A stretch of 64,000 nt of DNA from an uncultured Corynebacterium sp. (GTDB lineage: Bacteria; Actinomycetota; Actinomycetes; Mycobacteriales; Mycobacteriaceae): contig NZ_CAMIGN010000005.1 in NCBI RefSeq assembly GCF_946221935.1, positions 1 through 64,000 of the forward strand. Direction: 5' to 3'. The notes under the pieces are model-generated. The model was not told the origin of the DNA. It searched no databases and saw only the letters and a program-made list of their open reading frames with translations. The position numbers and the translations under genes were made by a program. This document shows positions 45,118 to 53,598 of this stretch, in pieces (the first letter of the stretch is position 1; every line of letters begins with the position of its first letter).

Positions 45118-45354
45118 TTAGATCTTCTCCCCACGGGCGCGGATCTTGGCAACGACAGACTCGATGCCGTCACGGTCAATGGTCTTCAGACCCTTAGTGG
45201 ACACGTTCAGCGTGATGGAACGGCCCTCAGAGGGCAAGTAGAACGTACGACGCTGGATGTTCGGGTTCCAGCGACGGTTCGTGCGGCGGTGCGAGTGGGA
45301 CACAGACTTGCCGAAGCTCGGCTTGCGTCCCGTGACCTGGCAATATGCCGACAT
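45118..45354 (-). CDS. rpmB: Ribosomal protein L28 (zinc-free form)
   Basis: ATG 45354 has AAGGAG upstream and gives the usual 78 aa. The signature is [20 protein letters not shown] followed by [15 protein letters not shown] single Cys and no CxxC pair show the C-minus type. It is the first gene of the minus-strand ribosomal operon. Confidence 0.96.
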   Translation of the reverse strand: MSAYCQVTGRKPSFGKSVSHSHRRTNRRWNPNIQRRTFYLPSEGRSITLNVSTKGLKTIDRDGIESVVAKIRARGEKI

Positions 45355-45825
45355 GGGTTTTCTCCTTCCGCCGGAGATCAAAGGTGCCAGCGCCGCGCAC
45401 ATCTAAAACCCATGGTTAGACGGGCCTTGAGTTTTACGTGGTGGGGCGCTGTTTTTAGCCTTAAATCCGTCCGGCGATGACGTTTACATAGACAACAGCG
45501 GGAGCTAACTTTACCCCACGGGTGCGCTATAACCTAATCGCTCTTTGTGACGCCCTATGCTCCCGTCGCGCCGTGCTGTGACACCGTCCCAGCACGGCAA
45601 ACGCGATTTTATTAATGAGGTGTTCGTTCGCTATCATAGTCCCTCGTTGTGCGACTAACCTTGTCGCGCCTTGATAGCTCCTCGGTAACCGAGTGGCCTG
45701 AAGGGCGTCAATAAAGAAGGCAGAGAAGGCGCACTGCTTTTTATGACCCGACTCAGGCACGACCTTCGTAACAGATTCGCAGGACCGACCTGATGTACAC
45801 ACACCTAAGGGAATAAGAGGAAACC
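45355..45825. other. Divergent promoter region between two ribosomal operons
   Basis: This 471-bp gap should hold the promoters of rpmB and rpmE2. It contains one minus-oriented copy of the dispersed motif (45541-45554), a strong hairpin GCCGTGCTG-N11-CAGCACGGC (45570-45598) and a degenerate motif copy at 45704. I searched by eye for a Zur-like AT-rich palindrome and found no convincing one. A 91-codon minus frame across it has no protein-like features. Confidence 0.5.
45541..45554 (-). repeat. Dispersed 14-bp motif, minus orientation, one mismatch
   Basis: Reads GGCGTCACAAAGAG on the minus strand, in the promoter gap between the two ribosomal operons. It is the only close copy found in this orientation. 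Confidence 0.7.
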
Positions 45826-46089
45826 ATGAAGAAGGATATCCACCCCGACTACCACCCCGTAGTCTTCAAGGATGCGAGCACCGGACACCAGTTCATCACT
45901 CGCTCCACCGCTACCTCCGACCGCACCGTTGAATGGGAAGACGGCAACGAGTACCCGCTCATCGTCGTTGACGTGACCAGCGAGTCCCACCCCTTCTGGA
46001 CCGGCGCTCAGCGCGTTATGGACACCGCCGGCCGCGTGGAGAAGTTCCAGCGTCGCTACGGCAACATGACCCGCCGCAAGAAGAAGTAA
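45826..46089 (+). CDS. rpmE2: Ribosomal protein L31 type B (zinc-free)
   Basis: This 87-aa protein is the long type B L31: [20 protein letters not shown], then [20 protein letters not shown]. It has no cysteine, unlike type A L31, which holds zinc. It is transcribed away from rpmB and followed by rpmF 66 bp later. Confidence 0.96.
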
Positions 46090-46155
46090 GAACTCTTCTC
46101 GCTAAACAGATCCCAAGAAATCTATTTCACACCTTTAATAAGGAGGTAGAAGACA

Positions 46156-46323
46156 ATGGCAGTACCGAAGCGCCGTATGTCTCGTGCAAACACGCACTCC
46201 CGCCGTTCCCAGTGGAAGGCCGACAACGTTGCTCTGCAGAACGTTAAGGTCCAGGGCCAGGAAGTTCAGATTCCTCGCCGTCTGGTAAAGGCCGCTCAGC
46301 TGGGTCTCATCGACCTGGACTAG
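46156..46323 (+). CDS. rpmF: Ribosomal protein L32 (zinc-free form)
   Basis: ATG 46156, preceded by AAGGAGG, gives 55 aa: [20 protein letters not shown] to [15 protein letters not shown]. It lacks the two CxxC pairs of zinc-type L32. It is the second gene of the plus-strand pair and is followed by a terminator. Confidence 0.95.
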   Translation: MAVPKRRMSRANTHSRRSQWKADNVALQNVKVQGQEVQIPRRLVKAAQLGLIDLD

Positions 46324-46367
46324 GTCTGATTCCATAGCGATTTTAAAGCTACGTTCGTAGCGTATCG

Positions 46368-46401
46368 ATCCCCACCGCACACACAGTGTGGTGGGGATTT
46401 T
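46368..46401 (+). terminator. Intrinsic terminator after rpmF
   Basis: ATCCCCACC pairs with GGTGGGGAT across a 14-base loop containing extra CAC/GTG pairing, followed by TTTTG. Confidence 0.8.
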
Positions 46402-46484
46402 GCCTTGTTAAGACATATAAGAAAAGCTGTGTGTTCATTAAAAAAGTTGTTGCGCACGAGCATGGCCACAGATTCGAAGGCACA

Positions 46485-47189
46485 ATGGTTCGTATGAAGA
46501 TTCTTGTTGTAGATGACGACCAGGCAGTGCGTGAATCCCTACGCCGTTCCCTGATCTTTAACGGCTACACTGTCGTACTGGCGACGGATGGTGAAGAAGC
46601 TCTGGAATCCATCACCAATGAGCGACCAGACCTTGCCATCCTTGACGTGATGATGCCGAAAAAGGATGGGCTGGATGTCTGCCGCGAACTGCGCAGCCAT
46701 GGCGATGATCTGCCTATCCTTCTACTCACTGCCCGCGACTCCGTGGAAGAGCGCGTTGCCGGTCTCGATGCTGGTGCAGACGACTACTTGCCGAAGCCCT
46801 TTGCGTTGGAGGAGCTGCTGGCGCGTACCCGCTCACTGTTCCGTCGCGCTGCCCGCCCGGCGATTCAGGAGGGTGAGTCCCACGAACCGCTGCGTTTCGA
46901 GGATCTAACCCTCAACCCGGAGACTCGCGACGTGTACCGCGGCGACCGCCAGATCAGCCTGACCCGCACGGAGTTCGCCCTCCTGGAGCTGCTGATGAGC
47001 AACCCGCGAAAGGTTCTTTCTCGCAACACGATCCTGGAAGAGGTTTGGGGGTACGACTTCCCAACCTCCGGCAATGCTCTGGAGGTGTACATCGGTTACC
47101 TCCGACGCAAGACCGAGGCCAATGGCGAAAGCCGTTTGATTCACACTGTGCGGGGAGTGGGCTACGCGCTGCGTGAGACTGCACCGTGA
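46485..47189 (+). CDS. mprA: OmpR-type response regulator, MprA-like
   Basis: The 234-aa regulator has a receiver domain ([12 protein letters not shown], phospho-acceptor Asp54 in [13 protein letters not shown], Lys104 in YLPKPF) and a C-terminal winged helix ([20 protein letters not shown] and [13 protein letters not shown]). It overlaps the kinase gene by 4 bases. The order regulator-kinase-HtrA protease-Mog-MscL is that of MprAB-PepD in M. tuberculosis (CgtR2-CgtS2 in C. glutamicum), which answers envelope stress. ATG 46485 follows AAGG; ATG 46494 is the alternative. Confidence 0.9.
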   Translation: MVRMKILVVDDDQAVRESLRRSLIFNGYTVVLATDGEEALESITNERPDLAILDVMMPKKDGLDVCRELRSHGDDLPILLLTARDSVEERVAGLDAGADDYLPKPFALEELLARTRSLFRRAARPAIQEGESHEPLRFEDLTLNPETRDVYRGDRQISLTRTEFALLELLMSNPRKVLSRNTILEEVWGYDFPTSGNALEVYIGYLRRKTEANGESRLIHTVRGVGYALRETAP

Positions 47190-48751
47190 TCCTGCGTAGG
47201 CTCCCGGAGGAGAATCTTGCGGTCGAGCCCGGAACGGATTACACCCAGGCCGAGAAAGACGGTGGCTCTAGCGAAAGCAGAAGCGGCCGACTAGTAAAGT
47301 CGGTGCGTTTTTCTCTGCGCGGATTATCTCTGCGTGTCCGCTTGGCTGGGCTCACAGCCATCGTAGTGATGCTGTGTATCGCGATTATCACCGTAGCTTC
47401 CTATGCCACTGTCAAGCAGGTGCTATCGCAAGAAATGGATAAGACGCTGCAGACTCAGGCACAGGCTTATATCGATTCTGGATTCGAGTTTCCGACCAGC
47501 GAAACCGGCGAAGGGGAGAATTACCGCCCTCGCTTCTTTGACTCCGACAACAACATGAGTGTGCTCGTCGTCCCCGCTGAGCAGGCGGGACGGCAGGCAG
47601 ATTTATCGAAGTTCGAGGGTATTCTCAGCGCCGACGAAGTCGGTGTGTTGGTGGGCGATGACCCATACGTTTTCGAAAGTAACGGCGATACCCGCAGTTT
47701 CGCCATTGCTGCGCTAGACGGTCGTGTCATCGTGCTGCGCCTGGATATTTCCTTTACCAATCAAACCCTGGAATCTCTGTGGCTAGTGTTGATTCTCATT
47801 GCCACGACAGGTTTTATTGCCTCGATTATCGTGGGCATAGCGGTGGCGAACTCCGGTGCTCAGCCGATCACCCGGCTGCGCCGGGCTGCTGATGAGGTGT
47901 CCCGTACCGGTGAGCTGCGGCAGATCCCCGTCTACTCTCAGGACGAGCTAGGGGCGCTGACCGTGTCGTTTAACAACATGATGAATGCGCTGCAAGAGGC
48001 TCAGACGAAACAGAAGAATCTGGTTGCGGATGCCTCACACGAGCTGAAGACACCTCTGACGTCGCTGCGTACAAATGTGGAGCTGCTGATGTTGGCGTCG
48101 CAAAGAAAAGACGGTGACGGTCCCGGCATAAGTGATGAAGACCGCAAAGATATAGAGCGAGACGTCATTGCGCAGATCGACGAAATGAGCGGTCTGATCG
48201 GCGATCTTGTTGACCTAGCCCGTGAGGACTCCGACCCAGAGGTCTTGAGCACTGTCGAGATTTCCGAGCTCATCGCGCAAGGCATTACACGCGTGCAAAG
48301 GCGTCGTCCCGACGTGACCTTCGATACCCACCTCATTGAGTGGAACCTGCGGGGAGATTCTTTCGCCCTGTCGCGTGCGCTGCTTAATTTGCTGGATAAT
48401 GCGGCCAAATGGTCGCCCGAAGGCGGTGTGGTGCGGGTCTGGATGCAGCCGATCGCTGGTGAGGGATGTGACGCCGCAGCTTCCCATCTAGAAGGTTCAG
48501 CATTGCAAGAGGTGGAGATCCGTGTGGCAGATTCGGGGCCGGGCATTCCGCAGGAGGATCGAGAACTTGTATTCGATCGCTTCTATCGGTCAATAAAGGC
48601 TCGATCAATGCCAGGATCCGGTTTGGGGTTGGCGATCGTGAAGCAAGTTATTGAGCGCCACCACGGTGTGATCGTGGTTGACGAGTCCGATGACGGCGGT
48701 GCTCTCATGCGTGCCGTTCTTCCTGGACTGCCTGGGGAATCGCAGGAGTGA
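47186..48751 (+). CDS. mprB: Sensor histidine kinase, MprB-like
   Basis: This 521-aa kinase starts at GTG 47186. TM1 spans about 52-73 and TM2 about 198-220, enclosing an outer sensor of about 120 residues. A HAMP domain follows, then the H-box [17 protein letters not shown] (His285), the N-box [16 protein letters not shown] and the G-boxes [20 protein letters not shown] and [18 protein letters not shown]. It should phosphorylate the MprA-like regulator. The 50-residue cytosolic N-terminus is unusual in length. A near-copy of the dispersed motif lies just past the H-box and encodes LASQRK. Confidence 0.92.
   Translation: MILRRLPEENLAVEPGTDYTQAEKDGGSSESRSGRLVKSVRFSLRGLSLRVRLAGLTAIVVMLCIAIITVASYATVKQVLSQEMDKTLQTQAQAYIDSGFEFPTSETGEGENYRPRFFDSDNNMSVLVVPAEQAGRQADLSKFEGILSADEVGVLVGDDPYVFESNGDTRSFAIAALDGRVIVLRLDISFTNQTLESLWLVLILIATTGFIASIIVGIAVANSGAQPITRLRRAADEVSRTGELRQIPVYSQDELGALTVSFNNMMNALQEAQTKQKNLVADASHELKTPLTSLRTNVELLMLASQRKDGDGPGISDEDRKDIERDVIAQIDEMSGLIGDLVDLAREDSDPEVLSTVEISELIAQGITRVQRRRPDVTFDTHLIEWNLRGDSFALSRALLNLLDNAAKWSPEGGVVRVWMQPIAGEGCDAAASHLEGSALQEVEIRVADSGPGIPQEDRELVFDRFYRSIKARSMPGSGLGLAIVKQVIERHHGVIVVDESDDGGALMRAVLPGLPGESQE
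48094..48107 (+). repeat. Dispersed 14-bp motif, one mismatch
   Basis: GGCGTCGCAAAGAA inside the mprB-like kinase gene, between the H-box and the ATPase domain. Confidence 0.65.
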
Positions 48752-48873
48752 CGTGGGTCGGGAACATTTGTCCGCTGATTTTTCTTAAACTGGCAGAAAA
48801 GTTACAGCGTTCGTAGCGCTGACCTACATATATGACAGACATACTGGTGTCCATGAACGAAAGGGAACACGAT

Positions 48874-50382
48874 ATGGGTGAGAACACTTCGGGGAATGGG
48901 CAGCGAATGCCGGGCGAACCGGACTTTTCCGATGGGGGACGGGAAGCAGCTCAGAATCCTGGAGCTAGTGCAGGCGCTAGCGGCGCCAACGCGGACGCTA
49001 ATGCAAACGGTAACGTCGGTGGTGGCACAGAGGCTCGCAAGATAGGGCGCGAGCATATTCATTGGAATGGCGAGCAAGGTACGCCACAGTATCCGGCAAC
49101 GCACGCTGGCTCGCCGGTGCAACCGGGAGCGTGGCCAACGGGTCTGGAGGATAATCAGACTCAACAGATCCAGGCTCAGCACATTCAACCCCAGCAGATG
49201 CAGTCCCAGCAGGCGCAGAGCCAGCCATTCCAGGATCCGCTAGTGCCACAGGATCCGATGGCGCCGCAGCCACGGGAGAAGAAGCGTTGGTCGACACCAG
49301 CGGTTGCTGCGTTGTTGCTGACCGGTGCCGTGGTGGCCTCCGCAGCGACTTACGTGGGCATGGATGCCTTGAATGACAACAAGTCCAGCAACAATGCCAC
49401 AACGTCTTTCGACAGCTCTAACACCACCAATAAGTCCGCAAAGGAAAAAGAGGCTTCTAACCCGGTAGAGCCGGGAAGCACCTCCGACGTGGCTAACAAG
49501 GTTCTACCTTCAGTCGTGTCGATTCGCGTCACCACGTCTCAAGGCGGTGACGAGGGATCTGGCTCGATCATTTCCTCTGACGGTCTCATTCTGACGAATA
49601 ACCACGTTGTCTCTGCCGCTGAAGGCGGAAAGGCGAAAATGGAAGTGGCTCTCAACGACGGTCGTACTCTCGAGGCGGAGGTCGTAGCCACCGATCCGCA
49701 GACTGATATTGCGGTGATTAAGGCCAAGAACGTCACGGACCTTAAGCCCATTGAGTTCGGTGATTCGAATGCCGTGAACGTGGGCGAAGACGTGATGGCG
49801 ATTGGTTCCCCCCTTGGGCTATCGGCCACGGTGACGACGGGCATTGTTTCTGCTAAGAACCGTCCTGTACAGGCATCTGGCGAAGATGGTGGCGAAGCTT
49901 CTCTGATTGATGCGATCCAGACGGATGCTTCCATTAACCCCGGCAACTCCGGTGGTGCACTAGTGGATATGCAAGGCAAGCTCATTGGCATCCCCTCTGT
50001 TATCGCCTCCACTGGTGGTGAGTCAGCGGGCTCTATTGGCTTGGGCTTTGCCATTCCGATTAACCAGGCCGAACGCATCTCAAAGCAGCTGATCGATAAG
50101 GGTAAAGCAGAGCACCCGATTATCGGTGCGAAGGTCAATACTCGATCCAACGAAGTGGGCGCCGTCGTCGTCGACGTCAACAAAGACAGTCCTGCGGATA
50201 AGGCTGGTTTGAAGAAGGGCGACCTGGTTACTCACGTCGACGAGCGACGTGTGGATTCCGGCGTTGCTTTGATTGCGGCTATCCGATCGCACGCAGTGGG
50301 AGACACTGTAAAGCTCAAGGTTAAAGAAGGTCGCGATGGAGAAGAACGTGAGGTTGAGCTCACTCTAACTACCGCCGAGTAG
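48874..50382 (+). CDS. pepD: HtrA/DegP-family serine protease, PepD-like
   Basis: The 502-aa protein has a disordered cytosolic N-terminus of 135 residues with Gln-rich repeats, one membrane anchor (about 141-162), a trypsin-like domain with the triad His244, Asp278 and Ser359 (GNSGG), and a C-terminal PDZ domain. It faces the cell exterior and removes or binds misfolded envelope proteins. It lies 122 bp after the kinase gene and is likely its target. ATG 48874 with AAAGGGAA is preferred to ATG 48832 or 48853. Confidence 0.92.
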   Translation: MGENTSGNGQRMPGEPDFSDGGREAAQNPGASAGASGANADANANGNVGGGTEARKIGREHIHWNGEQGTPQYPATHAGSPVQPGAWPTGLEDNQTQQIQAQHIQPQQMQSQQAQSQPFQDPLVPQDPMAPQPREKKRWSTPAVAALLLTGAVVASAATYVGMDALNDNKSSNNATTSFDSSNTTNKSAKEKEASNPVEPGSTSDVANKVLPSVVSIRVTTSQGGDEGSGSIISSDGLILTNNHVVSAAEGGKAKMEVALNDGRTLEAEVVATDPQTDIAVIKAKNVTDLKPIEFGDSNAVNVGEDVMAIGSPLGLSATVTTGIVSAKNRPVQASGEDGGEASLIDAIQTDASINPGNSGGALVDMQGKLIGIPSVIASTGGESAGSIGLGFAIPINQAERISKQLIDKGKAEHPIIGAKVNTRSNEVGAVVVDVNKDSPADKAGLKKGDLVTHVDERRVDSGVALIAAIRSHAVGDTVKLKVKEGRDGEEREVELTLTTAE

Positions 50383-50390
50383 TCCGGCAT

Positions 50391-50430
50391 CCCCGTTCGC
50401 CTGTACAGCAGTAGGCGGACGGGATATTTT
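50391..50430 (+). terminator. Intrinsic terminator after pepD
   Basis: CCCGTTCGCCT pairs with AGGCGGACGGG (one G-T pair) and is followed by ATATTTT. Confidence 0.7.
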
Positions 50431-50467
50431 ATTAGTTACGTTCGTTTATTTATTCAGGAGGATCGCA

Positions 50468-51109
50468 GTGGCCGTTCGGAAGGCTAACCCAGAGTCTGCG
50501 GACATTAATGAAGTCGCGGTCATGAAGTCCGTGGATCACGCACAGGTGGAGCGACTGGCAGAGGAGATCCCCGAGCCGGATGACGCACTGTTTCACTCCT
50601 TGGACGCCAAGGAGCGAACCCGCGAGCAGCTTCTCGATGATCCGCCCCTGCACGCCATGGTTGTTCTCGTAACCGACTTCCCCGAGGAAAAAGCGAAGAA
50701 CGGGGAACTGGTTGCCGAGCTGCTGGTCGAGGAAGGTTTCTTGGTCGACGCCGTTCTCAGCGTTGAGTCCCGAAAGGGGGCGATCCGCAAGGCTATTCAA
50801 ACCGCCGTTGTCGGAGGCGCGGATCTTGTTGTCACCATTGGCGGAACCGGAACCGGTCCGCGGGATAAGACGCCGGAGGCTACACGCGCGGAGTTGGATC
50901 GCAAGATTCCGGGCATTGCTGAAGCGCTTCGATCCTCGGGCTTGGCGGCGAACTCTTTGGATGCGGGCCTTTCCCGCGGTGTTGCGGGCATCTCCGGTTC
51001 CACCGTGGTGGTGAACATCGCCGGTTCTCGCGGAGCGATTCGCGACGGTATGGCCACTTTGGGGCCGCTGGTTCGTCACGTTGTCGACGATATGAATGAC
51101 CGGGCTTAG
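50468..51109 (+). CDS. MogA/MoaB-family molybdopterin-binding protein
   Basis: The 213-aa protein starts at GTG 50468 after AGGAGG. About 60 N-terminal residues precede the MoCF domain, which reads HAMVVLVTDFPEEKAKNGEL, DLVVTIGGTGTGPRDKTPEA and GVAGISGSTVVVNIAGSRGA. The family adenylates molybdopterin. The N-terminal extension is typical of actinobacterial MoaB2. It sits between pepD and mscL, as in mycobacteria. The small downstream gene begins two bases after its stop. Confidence 0.88.
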   Translation: MAVRKANPESADINEVAVMKSVDHAQVERLAEEIPEPDDALFHSLDAKERTREQLLDDPPLHAMVVLVTDFPEEKAKNGELVAELLVEEGFLVDAVLSVESRKGAIRKAIQTAVVGGADLVVTIGGTGTGPRDKTPEATRAELDRKIPGIAEALRSSGLAANSLDAGLSRGVAGISGSTVVVNIAGSRGAIRDGMATLGPLVRHVVDDMNDRA

Positions 51110-51110
51110 C

Positions 51111-51380
51111 ATGCCCCGACGGCACTCGGGTTCGAAGCAACCCGGTTACCGCAATCGCTATGACCTAGAGGTTCCACAACCCGTTTCTGGTCGTCGCCGC
51201 AGGTTCTTCGGCAAGGTCGGCCAGGCGCAGAACCCGGGGACTTCTTTTCTTGACGCCATCGCCTCCAAAACGACGAAACCCCACTCAGACCTTGTTCAGG
51301 ATGAGTGGGGTGATGAGCTGCCTTCTGCGGAATTGGAACGCCGCTACCTAGAGGAGCAGCGTCCACCGCATTGGGGTTAG
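51111..51380 (+). CDS. Small conserved basic protein of unknown function
   Basis: The 89-aa hydrophilic protein reads MPRRHSGSKQPGYRNRYDLE at the start and ends PSAELERRYLEEQRPPHWG. It begins two bases after the MogA-like stop, so it is probably co-translated. C. glutamicum has a small gene in this place. No domain is recognised. The basic N-terminus and acidic C-terminal helix could suit a nucleic-acid or protein contact, but this is speculation. Confidence 0.7.
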   Translation: MPRRHSGSKQPGYRNRYDLEVPQPVSGRRRRFFGKVGQAQNPGTSFLDAIASKTTKPHSDLVQDEWGDELPSAELERRYLEEQRPPHWG

Positions 51381-51391
51381 TCCGGTGGACT

Positions 51392-51823
51392 TTAGTTGGC
51401 GTGCTTGCCAGTCGGCTCAGCCTCGCCACCGCGTTGCTCGATGAGCAGGTCTCGGATCTCGGCTAGCAGCTCAGTCTCGGTTGCAGTAGCCTCCTCCGGC
51501 TCAATGCCCTTACGGCGAGCGTTGATCTCTGCCAGCTTGTTCATCGGCATGATCATCAGGAAGTAGATAACGCCAGCGATGATCAAGAAGTTGAAGATTG
51601 CGGTCAGGATGCCACCGATATTGACGAAAGTGGCGGGGTTACCCTCACGCAGGTGGAAGCCAAGGCCAAACTCAGGGGATCCACCAACGGCTGCGAGCAG
51701 CGGTTCGATGATGCCACTGGTGAAAGCAGTAACGATTGCGGTAAACGCACCGCCGATGATAACGGCAACGGCAAGCTCAATAACGTTGCCGCGCATGATG
51801 AACTTCTTAAAACCTTCGAGCAT
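51392..51823 (-). CDS. mscL: Large-conductance mechanosensitive channel
   Basis: The 143-aa channel starts MLEGFKKFIMRGNVIELAVA at ATG 51823. It has the pore helix VIIGGAFTAIVTAFTSG, an outer loop, TM2 (FNFLIIAGVIYFLMIMPMNK) and a charged cytosolic bundle. MscL opens on sudden drop in osmolarity. It is convergent with the small basic protein gene. Confidence 0.96.
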   Translation of the reverse strand: MLEGFKKFIMRGNVIELAVAVIIGGAFTAIVTAFTSGIIEPLLAAVGGSPEFGLGFHLREGNPATFVNIGGILTAIFNFLIIAGVIYFLMIMPMNKLAEINARRKGIEPEEATATETELLAEIRDLLIEQRGGEAEPTGKHAN

Positions 51824-51875
51824 TGTGCTGAAAGACCTTTCTTGTCCGCGACGCATGCGCGGTCAGTACAAGCAA

Positions 51876-52526
51876 CTACATGACGGGAAAGAAACCGAGG
51901 TCGTTGATCACAGCGTCGACGACCAAGTCGTGCTCCCGGCTAGGGACGATGCGTGTGAACTCTTCGTGATCCACCACTGCCCACACATTGATGTGTGAGG
52001 GGCGGTCGGCCAGTGCCCGGTCGTAGAAGCCACCACCTTGCCCGAGCCGTATCCCATGATAATCAATCGCCAGCGCAGGTGTAATAATTACATCCGCGCA
52101 TGTTGGAAAAGTGTGAATCGCATTACCTTCCGGCTCAAGAATCCCCCAAGTTCCAGCAACCAGGTTCGGGTTTTCGGGGTGAAACTCGACCCATTCGAGG
52201 ACAGGGACGTGAGTAGATCCTTCAACGGTGCCGTCGCTGGGGGAGCCGTTTGAAGCTGAGGCATTGTTTCGGGACACCCTTGGGAGAAGAACTCGCGCGC
52301 CAGTACTAGCAATAACGTCAGGGAGATCAGCGCCTCCGGGCTCGCCAGGTAAGGGGACATAGCTGGCGATAGTGAGAGTTGAGGGTGCTGCAGGCAATTT
52401 CGTGAGGGCTTTAAGAAGATGGGACTGGATTGCGCGGTCGCGCGCTGGGCGCTGATCAGTTCGGGCGGTGCGAGCGGCACGGACTGCGGCGCGGGCAAGT
52501 TTTTTGCTGGTAGAAAGATCTTTCAT
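51876..52526 (-). CDS. 5-formyltetrahydrofolate cyclo-ligase family protein
   Basis: This 216-aa enzyme has the conserved ATP and folate sites: N-terminal KKLARAAVRAART basic region, EPGGADLP, and the C-terminal LAIDYHGIRLGQGGGFYDRA. It turns 5-formyl-THF back to 5,10-methenyl-THF with ATP. It lies 52 bp from mscL on the same strand and is divergent from galU, as Rv0992c-Rv0993. ATG 52526 has AAGG only two bases upstream, so the start is less certain. Confidence 0.88.
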   Translation of the reverse strand: MKDLSTSKKLARAAVRAARTARTDQRPARDRAIQSHLLKALTKLPAAPSTLTIASYVPLPGEPGGADLPDVIASTGARVLLPRVSRNNASASNGSPSDGTVEGSTHVPVLEWVEFHPENPNLVAGTWGILEPEGNAIHTFPTCADVIITPALAIDYHGIRLGQGGGFYDRALADRPSHINVWAVVDHEEFTRIVPSREHDLVVDAVINDLGFFPVM

Positions 52527-52622
52527 CGCCTTCGAGCCTACTGCAGAGGGCAAAATGCTTGATCTGGGAAAGAAAACTGTGCATAGGCGGTGTGTAGAGC
52601 ACAAATCGGTTCATAGAAGCGC

Positions 52623-52634
52623 TACTATTCCGGC
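52623..52634 (+). promoter_or_regulatory. Likely leaderless promoter of galU
   Basis: TACTAT at 52623-52628 is a good -10 hexamer and lies only 6 bases before ATG 52635, and no ribosome-binding site is present. The transcript should therefore begin at or next to the start codon, a common layout in corynebacteria. Confidence 0.5.
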
Positions 52635-53561
52635 ATGACTTCTAGCCCTACGATCTCCACGTCCGAGCAAGCTAACCTGCATACCGTTGTGGTGCCAGCT
52701 GCCGGACTTGGAACCCGTTTCTTGCCTGCTACTAAGACTGTTCCGAAGGAGCTGCTTCCAGTTGTAGACACTCCCGGTATCGAGCTAATCGCCAAGGAAG
52801 CTGCTGACGCGGGGGCTGGTCGCCTCGCTATTGTGACAGCCCCGAAAAAGGGAGGTGTGCTCGGTCACTTCGATACCGACGCTGAGCTGGAAAGCACGCT
52901 GGAACAGCGAAACAAGACCGAACAATTGGCAAAGGTTCGAGCCACCGATGGATTGATCGATGTGGTCGCTGTGGAGCAGGAAAAGCCTTTGGGGCTGGGG
53001 CACGCTATTGGGCTGGCCGAGGAGACGCTGGATGATGACGAGGATTGCTTCGCCGTCATGCTGCCGGATGACCTGGTGCTGCCGATGGGCGTGATGGAGA
53101 AGATGCTGGCCGTACGTAAGCAGTATGGTGGGTCGGTCTTGTGTGCCTTCGAGGTGCCACGTGAGGAAGTAAGTAACTACGGCGTTTTTGAGATCGACGA
53201 GGCTGACCACGCCGATGTCAAAGTCGTCAAGGGCATGGTTGAGAAGCCGGCGGTGGAGGATGCTCCGTCGAACTTCGTTGCAACGGGTCGCTATCTGCTG
53301 GACCGTCAGGTATTTGACGCGCTGCGTCGCACCAAGCCTGGTAAGGGCGGCGAAATTCAGATCACCGATGCCATCGAGTTGATGATCACCGAAGGTCACC
53401 CAGTACACATTATTGTCCACCATGGTCTGCGCCATGATCTAGGTAACCCCGGTGGGTACATTCGAGCTTGCGTCGATTTCGCGTTGCAGAATGAGACTTA
53501 TGGCCCCAGCTTGAAGACTTGGCTGCAAGAGCGCCTGGCACAAGAGAACTTGGGATCATAG
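52635..53561 (+). CDS. galU: UTP-glucose-1-phosphate uridylyltransferase
   Basis: The 308-aa enzyme makes UDP-glucose for envelope glycans and trehalose. The nucleotide loop reads AAGLGTRFLPATKTVPKE (residues 22-39), followed by EQEKPLGLGHAI, VMLPDDLVL, and GRYLLDRQVFDAL. The length is normal. It heads the galU-moeA/glp-rimJ-membrane protein row shared with mycobacteria. Confidence 0.96.
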   Translation: MTSSPTISTSEQANLHTVVVPAAGLGTRFLPATKTVPKELLPVVDTPGIELIAKEAADAGAGRLAIVTAPKKGGVLGHFDTDAELESTLEQRNKTEQLAKVRATDGLIDVVAVEQEKPLGLGHAIGLAEETLDDDEDCFAVMLPDDLVLPMGVMEKMLAVRKQYGGSVLCAFEVPREEVSNYGVFEIDEADHADVKVVKGMVEKPAVEDAPSNFVATGRYLLDRQVFDALRRTKPGKGGEIQITDAIELMITEGHPVHIIVHHGLRHDLGNPGGYIRACVDFALQNETYGPSLKTWLQERLAQENLGS

Positions 53562-53598
53562 AGAACTAACAAGCTTTTTAAGCTGAAGGGAACCTCTC

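Noticed and set aside
45527..45802. Possible 91-aa gene between the ribosomal operons
   Set aside because: No ribosome-binding site, no domain-like sequence, and it runs through the hairpin and repeat motif of the promoter region.
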